The notes: generated by a model not told the origin, from the letters alone. A stretch of 64,000 bases of DNA from Bacillota bacterium (GCA_023435745.1 JAEZMD010000026.1:186001-250000); one strand, 5' to 3'. Shown: positions 7,639-15,008, counted from the stretch's first letter. Made by a program: numbers and translations.

Positions 7639-7863
7639 ATTAAGTTTTAAATATTAGTTTAAGTTAATGTTTTTTCCATAATTCTTTCTTTAGTCTGTCA
7701 GCAATGTGCATGTTCCCCAGTATTAAATACACATGCAGTGCAAATCATAATACTAACTCTGTTTCCTTGTATTATATAACATGATTTCCTTGTTGTAAAT
7801 AACAATAAATGCTTTTTATAAATAACAGTCCCGGCTTGTTAAAATTAGAATGGAGGTGCCTAG

Positions 7864-8184
7864 ATGGAAAATTTAAAAAAGCTGCGGGGAAAAGCTGGCT
7901 TAAGCCAACAAAAGCTGGCACAAAAACTCGGATTGACACAGCAAAGCATTCACAGCTATGAGAATGATGTTTACGAACCCGATATTGCCACGCTTAAGCA
8001 GCTTTCAGAGTTTTTCGATACTTCAGTGGACTATTTGATCGGAAATACAGATGTCCCCAACAAGATTGAAAAGACTGATAGATATGAGTTAAGTGCAGAG
8101 GAAGCAGAAATAATTAACAAATATAGATCTCTATCGAAAAAAAAACGAAAAACTCTGCATATTGTATTAGATAGTCTTATCTAG
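7864..8184 (+). CDS. XRE-family transcriptional regulator
   Basis: 106-aa DNA-binding protein. Residues 3-58 are a Cro/C1-type helix-turn-helix (LRGKAGLSQQKLAQKLGLTQ, then SIHSYENDVYEPDIATLKQL) ending in the usual SVDYLIG. The C-terminal ~45 residues are a short charged helical tail (LSAEEAEIINKYRSLSKKKR) that probably dimerises. There is a good GGAGG ribosome binding site. It lies between the lipoproteins and the ECF sigma gene and has no copy of the regulon motif in front. Target unknown; similar small regulators control stress, competence or prophage functions. Confidence 0.9.
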   Translation: MENLKKLRGKAGLSQQKLAQKLGLTQQSIHSYENDVYEPDIATLKQLSEFFDTSVDYLIGNTDVPNKIEKTDRYELSAEEAEIINKYRSLSKKKRKTLHIVLDSLI

Positions 8185-8323
8185 CCTTCAAAGCTTGAAT
8201 AAGCACTGGAAATAAGGGCTGTGACGGGTAAAAGAAGTAAAGGTTTGAGTTACATTTTACTAACACAGTTCAGAGTACAGAATAAATTACGAATTATTAG
8301 TGATGTTGTAAGGGGGTCACCCG

Positions 8324-8899
8324 TTGATAGTATTATTTGCCGCAGTTGCAGGGCTTAATGATGATGATAGAGCCTTCATGCTGGACTTATATAAAAATTA
8401 TTACGGTCTCGCAAGGAAAACTGTTTTTAGCATAACGCACGAGAACAAAGATATTGAGGATCTTGTAAACGATAGCTTTATTAAGCTTATTGGAAAAATT
8501 CCTTTAATCCGAACACTTGACTGTTGCAAAATAACCTCCTATGTTGTCTATACTATCAGAAGCGTTGCTATAAACTATATAAAGCATAAAAAGGTTGAAC
8601 ATAAGCACTTGTATTATAGTGAGAATTCTGATTTGGCAAACGACACTTTCATTTTTGAGGATGATTCAGAAGCCAGGCTTATTCGCCGAGAAGAAATGGA
8701 TTTGTTAAGAGATGCCATTTCTATGCTTCCGGTAAAGGAAAAAGATTTGCTTTACTTCAAATACATACTCGAGATGAAAGACAATGATATAGCTGAAATT
8801 CTTGGAATAGCTCCTAACAGCGTTCGCCAATATCTGACAAGAGCCCGGCGAAATGCAAAAAAACTCATGGAAAAGGAGACGAGTAATAATGCGGAGTAA
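8324..8899 (+). CDS. ECF-type RNA polymerase sigma factor
   Basis: 191 aa. Region 2 is seen in FMLDLYKNYYGLARKTVFSI and IEDLVNDSFIKLI; region 4 in LLRDAISMLPVKEKDLLYFK and DNDIAEILGIAPNSVRQYLT. The start is a TTG at 8324, seven nt after AGGGGGT; no ATG with a ribosome binding site fits. It overlaps the following anti-sigma gene by 11 nt. This is the common clostridial pairing of an ECF factor with a DUF4367 membrane protein. No copy of the GTTGCA/GTCTTTA motif precedes it, so it is less likely than the factor at 3522 to be the reader of that motif. Confidence 0.9.
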   Translation: MIVLFAAVAGLNDDDRAFMLDLYKNYYGLARKTVFSITHENKDIEDLVNDSFIKLIGKIPLIRTLDCCKITSYVVYTIRSVAINYIKHKKVEHKHLYYSENSDLANDTFIFEDDSEARLIRREEMDLLRDAISMLPVKEKDLLYFKYILEMKDNDIAEILGIAPNSVRQYLTRARRNAKKLMEKETSNNAE

Positions 8900-9659
8900 T
8901 AACAACGATGAAATTAAAACGCTTTATGACAAATATGAAGACGGAATGTTTCGCCTTGTAATGAATAACGTTGCAGAAAAAGAAGGTAAGATTCTATTTG
9001 GTGAAAATGAAATGCTAAAAAGTGACCCTGAATCTATTCCTTCACAGGAGGATATAAAAAAATTTTCCCATCTTCTTGATTCCCATTTTAAGAAAGTGAA
9101 ACGGAGGAACAATACTCCGCGCTTTTCAAAAATAATAAACAGAGCCGCTGTAGCAGCGCTGGTAATCATAATCACGTTTTCTGTCACAATAGTTACCGTG
9201 CAGGCATTTCGTGTTCAGGTACTAAATTTTTTGATCAGTGTTGAATCAAAATATACTTCTTACCAGTTATCAGGCAACAACGGAAATGATAAGAATAAAG
9301 CGGGGCTCACTGTCAGCTGGACAAATGCATATGTACCGACATATGTACCGGAGGATTATGAAGTAACCAGTATTTCTTCTTCAGATTCCCTAAAAAAGAT
9401 AATATTTACAAATAAAAAGGATGAAGCACTGTATATTATTTACTGTGAATACACTTCCTCCAACAGCATAGCTGTTGATACAGAAAATGCTTCCTTGGTA
9501 AAAAAAGTTAAAGTTAATGACGAGGATGGTATCCTATCTTCAAAAGATAATATAATAACAGTTGCATGGAAAATTGATGAGCATCTATTTACCATACAAG
9601 GTAGCTTAAGCACTGATGAGGCCGTCAAATTAGCTGAAAGTGTAAAATATAACAAATAA
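8889..9659 (+). CDS. Membrane anti-sigma factor with DUF4367 domain
   Basis: 256-aa protein predicted to restrain the ECF sigma factor encoded just before it. Residues 1-80 are cytoplasmic and helical, a single membrane helix spans ~86-104, and the extracytoplasmic part ends in a DUF4367-type domain from ~150 (VPTYVPEDYEVTSI, IIFTNKKDEALYIIYCEY). The ATG at 8889 follows AAAAGGAG and overlaps the sigma gene; a longer in-frame start lies inside the sigma coding region without a ribosome binding site. No zinc-binding HCC motif is seen, so it is not a ZAS-type anti-sigma. Confidence 0.82.
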   Translation: MRSNNNDEIKTLYDKYEDGMFRLVMNNVAEKEGKILFGENEMLKSDPESIPSQEDIKKFSHLLDSHFKKVKRRNNTPRFSKIINRAAVAALVIIITFSVTIVTVQAFRVQVLNFLISVESKYTSYQLSGNNGNDKNKAGLTVSWTNAYVPTYVPEDYEVTSISSSDSLKKIIFTNKKDEALYIIYCEYTSSNSIAVDTENASLVKKVKVNDEDGILSSKDNIITVAWKIDEHLFTIQGSLSTDEAVKLAESVKYNK

Positions 9660-9672
9660 ACTTAAACTATGT

Positions 9673-9701
9673 GTTGCAAAAAACCTCCCAGGTTGTCTTT
9701 A
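9673..9701 (+). promoter_or_regulatory. Regulon promoter motif, copy 7 (144-aa secreted protein)
   Basis: GTTGCA (9673-9678), 16 bp, GTCTTTA (9695-9701), a perfect match to the consensus. The ribosome binding site AAAGGAGG is 13 nt downstream and the ATG at 9731, giving a compact leader. The spacer is nearly identical to that of copy 9. Confidence 0.65.
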
Positions 9702-9730
9702 CTTATAAATGACAAAAGGAGGTTCTTGTT

Positions 9731-10165
9731 ATGAAAAGAATGATAAGTGCAGGCCTATTAGTATTTATGGTGATGCTTTCTGTTTTACCCGTTTATGCAT
9801 CTGGTGCTGAAAGCATAAGTACAGAGAGCGGTATTATTTCCCCGAGGTTCACCGCAATTTTGTCTATTAGTGCAGGGCTCAGCATTAATTCATCAGGGAA
9901 GGCTGCATGTGCAGGATCAGTTACCCCATCAAGTAATACATATACCGCAGATATGACTGTATCGCTGGAGAAATCTACAAGCAACGGTTGGTCAACAATA
10001 AAGTCATGGACTGGCTCCGGTACCGGTTATGTCGGTGTCGTAATAGATGCATATTATTATGTTACCAGCGGTACATACAGAGTGTGCACAACAGCAAAAA
10101 TCTATAATTCCTCCGGAACACTGCTTGAAACAGAATCATTTTATTCGGCAGAGAGAACATATTAG
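9731..10165 (+). CDS. Small secreted protein, DUF6147-like
   Basis: 144 aa with a cleavable signal peptide (MKRMISAGLLVFMVMLSVLP, cleavage near VYA-SGA). The mature part of ~120 residues is rich in Ser, Thr, Gly and Tyr with alternating strand pattern: ISAGLSINSSGKAACAGSV, then VSLEKSTSNGWSTIKSWTGS, and a C-terminal YRVCTTAKIYNSSGTLLE. It resembles small Firmicute secreted proteins labelled DUF6147, from memory and not confirmed. Function unknown. It has the best match of the regulon promoter directly in front, so it is a prime candidate effector of the local sigma factor. An inverted repeat follows at 10216-10245. Confidence 0.75.
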   Translation: MKRMISAGLLVFMVMLSVLPVYASGAESISTESGIISPRFTAILSISAGLSINSSGKAACAGSVTPSSNTYTADMTVSLEKSTSNGWSTIKSWTGSGTGYVGVVIDAYYYVTSGTYRVCTTAKIYNSSGTLLETESFYSAERTY

Positions 10166-10215
10166 CCTTTGCGTTATCGCAGATTTTAGGTGTTCATCTC
10201 CTCTAATAGGCCTTG

Positions 10216-10245
10216 CAGCAAGGAGACCCATTGGTCTCCTTGCTG
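10216..10245 (+). terminator. Strong hairpin after the secreted protein gene
   Basis: CAGCAAGGAGACC (10216-10228) and GGTCTCCTTGCTG (10233-10245) form a perfect 13-bp stem with a 4-nt loop, 50 nt after the stop. The T-run is absent, so it is either a weak terminator or an RNA-stabilising hairpin. Confidence 0.55.
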
Positions 10246-10397
10246 TCTGCATGGAGGAAACTTCAGCTTACAATTTTAGCAGTTTTACCATTAGCTAGTA
10301 TATACTGCAGGACAGTTCATCTCACTAATACTATACCATTTATTGTTCTTTCTCTGCTGATAAAATTCTCATAGAATGAGAATTTCGCCTTGATGGC

Positions 10398-10630
10398 TCA
10401 CAATGGCCTCTGCACTGGCTCAATAAAAGGATTCGCGTAACGGTGCGGCAGCTCTGAGGAATAAGTAAAAGTAAAGTAACCCACAGCTTCACCTCCTATT
10501 CAACCCGAACAAGTGCTTTTGTCCTGATCGGGACTTCCGGATCCTGAACCTGTGTATGAAGTAATCCACCCGATGCCACAGCATCAGCTTTGGATGAATC
10601 AACCGGTTTTGCGGATTTTTGCAATTTCAT
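10398..10630 (-). other. Two tiny minus-strand frames, possible gene remnant
   Basis: In the 10246-10731 spacer the minus strand has a 44-codon frame (10630-10496, MKLQKSAKPVDSSKADAVAS...) followed by a perfect AGGAGGTGAAGCT ribosome binding site and a 28-codon GTG frame (10484-10398, MGYFTFTYSSELPHRYANPF...). The local G+C is higher than in the flanks. I do not recognise either peptide. Most likely debris of a transferred gene, but the ribosome binding site leaves a small-protein gene possible. The rest of the spacer shows nothing I can name. Confidence 0.25.
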
Positions 10631-10731
10631 TTATGCCAGCTAAATGTCCCATATTCATATACCGCCGGGTTTCCCAAGTAGGGTTAACTGAAATTAGCAA
10701 CCATTTTCAAAAAAACTTCTAATAAAAAGGG

Positions 10732-10761
10732 TTTACATTTTAACCCCAAAAGTTGTCTTTA
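10732..10761 (+). promoter_or_regulatory. Regulon promoter motif, copy 8 (SH3-like gene)
   Basis: TTTACA (10732-10737), 17 bp, GTCTTTA (10755-10761), 61 nt before the ATG at 10823. It links the TTTACA form of the -35 with the GTCTTTA form of the -10, showing that the two motif variants are one promoter class. Confidence 0.6.
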
Positions 10762-10822
10762 TTTAGTGAGAAAAAAACCGGTAAAAATTCTCAATTAAAT
10801 CTTTATGAAAGGAGTTGTTATT

Positions 10823-11047
10823 ATGAGAGGTTATGCTGCTAGAAGGTATTTACTTTACGAAGGACCAGCTGATAGAGGATCAGAGTGGAATGTAACTGTC
10901 ACACTGGGAGATCCCAATAGTCATTTAAATGTTCGGTCGGGGCCTGGGACAAATTATGATATTATTGGATCGTTAGACAATGGACAAGTAGTAACAGAAT
11001 ATCTAGACCGATCTATCCCGGTAGATTGGGCGAACATCCGTTTTTGA
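10823..11047 (+). CDS. Short bacterial SH3-domain protein, C-terminally incomplete
   Basis: 74 aa starting at the ATG behind AAAGGAG (an in-frame ATG at 10805 precedes that site). Residues ~30-72 match the first two thirds of a bacterial SH3 domain: LNVRSGPGTNYDIIGSLDNG then WANIRF. The usual final strand (GYV...YL) is missing because the frame stops at 11047. There is no signal peptide or membrane helix. It has its own regulon promoter and a strong terminator, so it is a monocistronic gene. It could be a cell-wall-binding domain released through the holin, or a gene truncated by mutation. Confidence 0.6.
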   Translation: MRGYAARRYLLYEGPADRGSEWNVTVTLGDPNSHLNVRSGPGTNYDIIGSLDNGQVVTEYLDRSIPVDWANIRF

Positions 11048-11057
11048 TTAAAACCTG

Positions 11058-11100
11058 AAAAGTCTCCTTCCTGGTCAAGAATCGGGAAGGAGACTTTTTT
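11058..11100 (+). terminator. Rho-independent terminator after the SH3-like gene
   Basis: AAAAGTCTCCTTCC pairs with GGAAGGAGACTTTTTT across a 14-nt loop; the stem continues into seven Ts. It is a textbook terminator for the plus strand, and the A-run on the other side may also serve the convergent DUF881 gene. Confidence 0.85.
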
Positions 11101-11133
11101 TGAGTTTTCAATCTATACAAAATCCACATATCT

Positions 11134-11721
11134 TTAATTTTTTACTGGCTTCGCAAACTCAAAATTTATGTTTCCCTTATATTTAGGTATTAATAATTTG
11201 TCTTCCTTTTCTATTTTTACTCCAACATAGTTGCGTAATGAACCAACATAGCTTTTGTCTGTTTTTAATGCATCGCTTAGAATATCAGGGTCTCCTATAG
11301 CTTTGATTATAAATGGGCTGCTATAATCACTGTTATTCACTTTAATCAGCATTCCATTTGCCTTTATTTTGCTTGTAGAAATCAACCGTTCATCATTTAC
11401 AGAAATAACTTCTGCTCCTGCAGCGTTTAATTGGTTTACAAGTATTATAATGTCTTCATCGTGAACAATATAGTGTATATCATCTTTCTTTGATTCATTA
11501 TCTGTAAGTGTTATGCTAATGCCTTTACCCTCAACATCTATTGCTCCCGAAAGTATTTGCATATTTTCAGATTTCTGTTCTGATAGCACTGCATCCTGTT
11601 CCGATAACACTGTTGTTTTTGCGCCTGTTGACCCCATTATTATCCAAAATGCTGCTATGATTAAAAATATTGATATTAGAATAATAAACCTTCGTGAATT
11701 TTGCATAAACGTTAATATCAT
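11134..11721 (-). CDS. DUF881 family membrane protein
   Basis: 195 aa from the ATG behind AGAGGAGAGATA (11721); a GTG at 11793 opens the same frame without a good ribosome binding site. One N-terminal membrane helix (~11-29), a short linker (VLSEQDAVLSEQKSENMQIL) and a DUF881 domain: DVEGKGISITLTDN, HDEDIIILVNQLNAAGAEVI, SVNDERL, PFIIKAIGDPDIL. DUF881 proteins are widespread in Gram-positive cell-division and sporulation neighbourhoods, with no agreed activity. The domain is closely similar to the C-terminus of the BlaR1-like protein next door. Promoter copy 9 lies ~100 nt upstream. Confidence 0.85.
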   Translation of the reverse strand: MILTFMQNSRRFIILISIFLIIAAFWIIMGSTGAKTTVLSEQDAVLSEQKSENMQILSGAIDVEGKGISITLTDNESKKDDIHYIVHDEDIIILVNQLNAAGAEVISVNDERLISTSKIKANGMLIKVNNSDYSSPFIIKAIGDPDILSDALKTDKSYVGSLRNYVGVKIEKEDKLLIPKYKGNINFEFAKPVKN

Positions 11722-11816
11722 ATTATTATCTCTCCTCTTCATTAATAATTTACCTTCGGAACCATAGTTTTTCGCAGTCGACCATACCTTCACCCTTTAT
11801 TATACATTTCACTAAT

Positions 11817-11845
11817 AAAAGACAACCAAAGAGGTTTTTTGCAAC
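11817..11845 (-). promoter_or_regulatory. Regulon promoter motif, copy 9 (DUF881 gene)
   Basis: On the minus strand GTTGCA (11840-11845), 16 bp, GTCTTTT (11817-11823). It lies in the 65-nt gap after blaR1, so the DUF881 gene has its own promoter in addition to any readthrough from blaI-blaR1. The spacer is almost the same as in copy 7. Confidence 0.6.
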
Positions 11846-11858
11846 ACTTATGTAAAAT

Positions 11859-13583
11859 TTATTCACCGTTTTTATCGCTTATCCGCCCAGTTTCTAAAAC
11901 ATTAAAGGGCACCGCCGGCTGTGCATACTTCATCTGAAGCTCACCTCTATATTTAGAAATAGTCAGAGTCTCCGCTTTTTCCATAGCTGCCAGAAGACCA
12001 AAGGTCTGTAACTGTTCTCCAATGCCATCCTTCCTTTTGAGCGTGCGCTCCAGAACGTCAGGATCTCCGATGGCTTTTATTATGAACGGATTCGTAATTT
12101 TGTTGTTATTGATAATAATTAAAGGTCCATCCGCTTTAATTTCACTGGTTGCAACCAAACGCTCGTCGTTTACTGAGATAGCCTCCGCACCCACGCTTAA
12201 AAGTTCATTTACAATGTTGCTTATATCTGCATCGTGTACAAGCGAAAACAAATTGTTTCTACCGTCATTATTTTTATCGTCATCTGTGTTATCCCTTAGG
12301 GTTACAATTATACCTTTGCCTTTGATGTCAGTTTTTCCTGCAAGCATTTCATAAGTTTCCAACTGCTCCTTCAGATTGGTAGTAAGGTCGACAAGAGCCT
12401 TGTTTTCTTCATTCTGTTTTTGCAGGGTGTTCTGCAGGTCGATTAGCTCCTGGTTTAATTTAGTGTATTCAGACTCTGTTCCCGCATATTTGTCATTGCC
12501 GTCCTTTGCGCCTGTCAGGCAGATGAAGCCTATAAATGAAATCAGTACGATAATTGCCACAGTCCAGGGTATAGATTCCTTTTTAAACAGCGAGATCATA
12601 TCCAGCCTCCTTTTTATCCGGGCCTTGCCGGGAAGTATACCAACAGCTCCAGGCGCTGTTTTTTGTAATGAAGGAAGCATCTTCAGCAGATGAATAATCG
12701 TATATCCGTATTTCAAGCGTTCTTCAGGTTTCACACGAGAGAGAGCCATTGCGTCGCATGCCGCTTCCCGGTCCTGATCCATTCGGTAAAAGCAATACCA
12801 TACCAGTGGGTTAAACCAGTGCAATGCCCTGATGACAACTGTCAGCCAGACAAAAAGAATATCTTTCCTTCTGTAATGTGCAAGTTCATGAAGAAATACA
12901 TATTTTAGCTCATCGGCATTCAGTTCACCAACTATCTTGGCCGGAAGCAATATCTTCGGCCGAAGGATCCCAATCAGAGCCGGAGTATTGATTTGCGTGC
13001 AAACCAGTATGGGAATACTTTTTCTTATACCCATCAACAGCCTGCATTCATTGAGCAGCTCTTCTATTCGATCACCGGCGAGCTGCCCTGATTTTCTAAT
13101 TTTGAAGAACAGCACTATATTAATAAAAGCAGTATATAGTACAAATATCAACACACCGGCAAGCCATACCAATGCAAGCCTTGGCAAGCCGTATAGCGAA
13201 GCTGACCTGATGAAATCCGACCATACTTGATTTCCGGAGTTCTCCTTTGCCGCTATTTGATAGTTTCCGGAGCCAGCAGACGTACCGGTTTCTTTTTCCG
13301 TACCCTTCGCAATAAATTCTTTTCCACCGGATAGTTCATATGCATCCTGGTATACCGGCAGAATTCCAAAGGCTTGATCGGTGAAATTGTAAATGCTTAA
13401 CGGGCTTTGAGGCGTATAGGGCAGCAACAATCTTACAAGCAGCAGCAGCCATATGTAATAGTGCCACCTGGCGCCAAGCCTGTTTTTCAAGACAGATTTG
13501 ACAAAAAGTATTACACAAGCCGGCACTATGGCCATGCCTGACGATATCAGCACCCAATTTAAGACGGAGAAAAGCATCTGCAT
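11859..13583 (-). CDS. blaR1: BlaR1-type M56 metalloprotease with C-terminal DUF881 sensor domain
   Basis: 574 aa. The N-terminal ~365 residues are an M56 antirepressor: membrane helices near 5-25, 35-52, 135-157 and 343-362, and the zinc protease motif HELAH at ~231 followed by YRRKD. BlaR1/MecR1 sense beta-lactams through a penicillin-binding domain and then destroy BlaI. Here that sensor is absent. Instead there is a coiled coil (~375-405, LNQELIDLQNTLQKQNEENK) and a DUF881 domain (~410-555: DIKGKGIIVTLRDN, VGAEAISVNDERLVATSEIK, IIKAIGDPDVL). It is preceded by blaI with a 3-nt gap. The signal it senses is unknown; a cell-envelope signal is my inference. Confidence 0.88.
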   Translation of the reverse strand: MQMLFSVLNWVLISSGMAIVPACVILFVKSVLKNRLGARWHYYIWLLLLVRLLLPYTPQSPLSIYNFTDQAFGILPVYQDAYELSGGKEFIAKGTEKETGTSAGSGNYQIAAKENSGNQVWSDFIRSASLYGLPRLALVWLAGVLIFVLYTAFINIVLFFKIRKSGQLAGDRIEELLNECRLLMGIRKSIPILVCTQINTPALIGILRPKILLPAKIVGELNADELKYVFLHELAHYRRKDILFVWLTVVIRALHWFNPLVWYCFYRMDQDREAACDAMALSRVKPEERLKYGYTIIHLLKMLPSLQKTAPGAVGILPGKARIKRRLDMISLFKKESIPWTVAIIVLISFIGFICLTGAKDGNDKYAGTESEYTKLNQELIDLQNTLQKQNEENKALVDLTTNLKEQLETYEMLAGKTDIKGKGIIVTLRDNTDDDKNNDGRNNLFSLVHDADISNIVNELLSVGAEAISVNDERLVATSEIKADGPLIIINNNKITNPFIIKAIGDPDVLERTLKRKDGIGEQLQTFGLLAAMEKAETLTISKYRGELQMKYAQPAVPFNVLETGRISDKNGE

Positions 13584-13586
13584 TTT

Positions 13587-13973
13587 TTATTCCTTCCCGA
13601 GCCTGCTTTCATCAAGAATGCGCTTAAGCTCATCAATATCCTTGTCAGACAGTCTTAACTCCCTGACCATGTTTGCCATCATCAGGTTCAGCGAGCCACC
13701 ATATACCTTTGAAAGAAAGGATTTACTTTCCTTTCTTCGGCATTCGTCACGGGAAATGAGCGGATAACATATATTCGGAGACGACCCCTCCTCGATTGCG
13801 ATGGCCTTTTTTTTGACGAGTCTGCTGATTAGCGTATAGATTGTAGTGGCGCTCCATTTTGTAATGTCTTTGAGACTTTCAACAATTTCGCATGATGCTA
13901 TGGGTGTCTTTTCCCATATGACATTCATTATCTTCCATTCGGCGTCGGTTATTTTTGCTAATTCCTTCATCAT
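13587..13973 (-). CDS. blaI: BlaI/MecI/CopY family repressor
   Basis: 128-aa winged-helix repressor: LAKITDAEWKIMNVIWEKTP, SATTIYTLISRLVKKKAIAI and a C-terminal dimerisation segment ending ELRLSDKDIDELKRILDESR. The start is taken at 13973, behind AGAGGAAAAG; an in-frame ATG at 13991 lies inside the operator and lacks a ribosome binding site. It represses its own operon through the palindromes at 13980-14025 and would be cleaved on a signal from the protease encoded next. Confidence 0.9.
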   Translation of the reverse strand: MMKELAKITDAEWKIMNVIWEKTPIASCEIVESLKDITKWSATTIYTLISRLVKKKAIAIEEGSSPNICYPLISRDECRRKESKSFLSKVYGGSLNLMMANMVRELRLSDKDIDELKRILDESRLGKE

Positions 13974-13979
13974 CTTTTC

Positions 13980-14035
13980 CTCTCTACACATGTAGAACTC
14001 ACTATTATTCTACATGTGTAGAGAGGCTTTGTCAA
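13980..14035 (-). promoter_or_regulatory. blaI promoter with double BlaI operator
   Basis: On the minus strand TTGACA (14030-14035), 17 bp, TAGAAT (14007-14012) is a near-perfect sigma-A promoter. CTCTCTACACATGTAG (13980-13995) and CTACATGTGTAGAGAG (14010-14025) form a perfect 16-bp inverted repeat, each arm containing a TACA-N2-TGTA operator half of BlaI type. One arm covers the spacer and -10, the other the transcription start, so binding should block transcription. Confidence 0.85.
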
Positions 14036-14206
14036 TACTTTTTATACCAAGATTTCAATGAGGTTTTCAACAGGATGAGAGATATGCTCGCTGCCTGTTT
14101 GACAACGAAAGCAGTACCCGCCACTTGTTTGTTCTTTTTCTGCCGATAGATATTCGTTGAGTGAGAGGTTCACCTTCATGGTTCATCATGAACCCTTCCA
14201 TAGTCC

Positions 14207-14240
14207 AAAAAAACAGCAGATCAATTTCTTCTGCTGTTTT
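14207..14240 (-). terminator. Terminator after spoVT
   Basis: AAAACAGCAGA and TCTGCTGTTTT pair around a 9-nt loop, with seven Ts following on the minus strand. It closes the spoVT unit; on the plus strand it has four Ts. A palindrome (GGTTCATCATGAACC) lies at 14180-14194. Confidence 0.8.
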
Positions 14241-14284
14241 CATCTCTTCACATGAGATTTTTTACACTTGCCTGCCAATTTTGA

Positions 14285-14839
14285 TTACTGCTCCATCTGT
14301 TTTCCCAGAAAACCTGCGGCTGATTGAGCCAGCTTTGCTTCAACTTCGCCCATTTTGCTGTTGGGATCGGTGGAAAGTAAAAGCACTGCTCCAATGGGGT
14401 CGCCTTCTGAAATAATAGGGGATACCACCTGCGAGGTGTATTTCTTGTCTGCGCCTTCATCAGCCAAAATTGATATGCTTTTATCATCAGCCGACTTTAC
14501 CACAAGCGTGTTTTTTCCCTCGATCACTCTTTCCAGATCCGGGCTGAGCGACTTTTCAAGAAACTCCTTTTTAGATGCTCCGGAAACTGCTATGATCGTA
14601 TCCCTGTCGGCAATGCATGTGATATGCCCGCTTGTCTTGTGTATGGAATCAGCATATTGAGTAGCAAAATCGCCCAGTTCCCCTATCGGAGAATATTTTT
14701 TAAGTATCACTTCGCCTTCCTTGTCAGTAAATATTTCCAGAGGGTCGCCTTCTCTTATTCTCAATGTTCTTCTGATTTCCTTGGGTATCACTACCCTTCC
14801 CAGATCATCAATCCTGCGCACAATACCGGTTGCTTTCAA
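14285..14839 (-). CDS. spoVT: Stage V sporulation protein T
   Basis: 184 aa, the family length. Residues 1-50 are the AbrB-type DNA-binding domain (MKATGIVRRIDDLGRVVIPK, EIRRTLRIREGDPLEIFTD). Residues ~55-180 are the GAF-like domain (HITCIADRDTIIAVSGASKK). SpoVT is a forespore regulator tuning sigma-G dependent genes. The ATG follows GGGAGG. Gene order spoVT, PpiC-type foldase, mfd, pth is the conserved Firmicute arrangement. Confidence 0.95.
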   Translation of the reverse strand: MKATGIVRRIDDLGRVVIPKEIRRTLRIREGDPLEIFTDKEGEVILKKYSPIGELGDFATQYADSIHKTSGHITCIADRDTIIAVSGASKKEFLEKSLSPDLERVIEGKNTLVVKSADDKSISILADEGADKKYTSQVVSPIISEGDPIGAVLLLSTDPNSKMGEVEAKLAQSAAGFLGKQMEQ

Positions 14840-14847
14840 TGTCGTTA

Positions 14848-14897
14848 CCTCCCTTTGAATGTTTTAATCATAAACATCCTCCCTTTGAATGTTTTAA
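14848..14897 (-). repeat. Direct repeat carrying the spoVT ribosome binding site
   Basis: The 20-bp sequence CCTCCCTTTGAATGTTTTAA occurs at 14848-14867 and again at 14878-14897, period 30. On the minus strand each copy ends in GGGAGG; only the nearer one is followed by the spoVT ATG. The farther GGGAGG is followed by an ATG opening a short frame, so it may be a leader decoy or a simple duplication. Confidence 0.6.
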
Positions 14898-14973
14898 GGA
14901 ATTTGAATGTTTCTTAATGCCTTTTTAGTATTTATAGTTTATTGGAGTTTTATACATAAGAGGCGATTTGTGA

Positions 14974-15008
14974 AAATTTTAAAGGGACTGCCTTGACAGG
15001 CAGTCCCT
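14974..15008 (-). terminator. Terminator after the foldase gene
   Basis: AGGGACTGCCT (14998-15008) and AGGCAGTCCCT (14983-14993) form a perfect 11-bp stem with a 4-nt loop, followed on the minus strand by TTAAAATTTT. It separates the pth-mfd-foldase unit from spoVT. Confidence 0.8.

Noticed and set aside
14900..14990. A sigma-F/G type promoter for spoVT (TGTATA...AATACTA on the minus strand)
   Set aside because: The spacing is at the edge of the range and the hexamers are only partial matches, so it was not listed as a feature.
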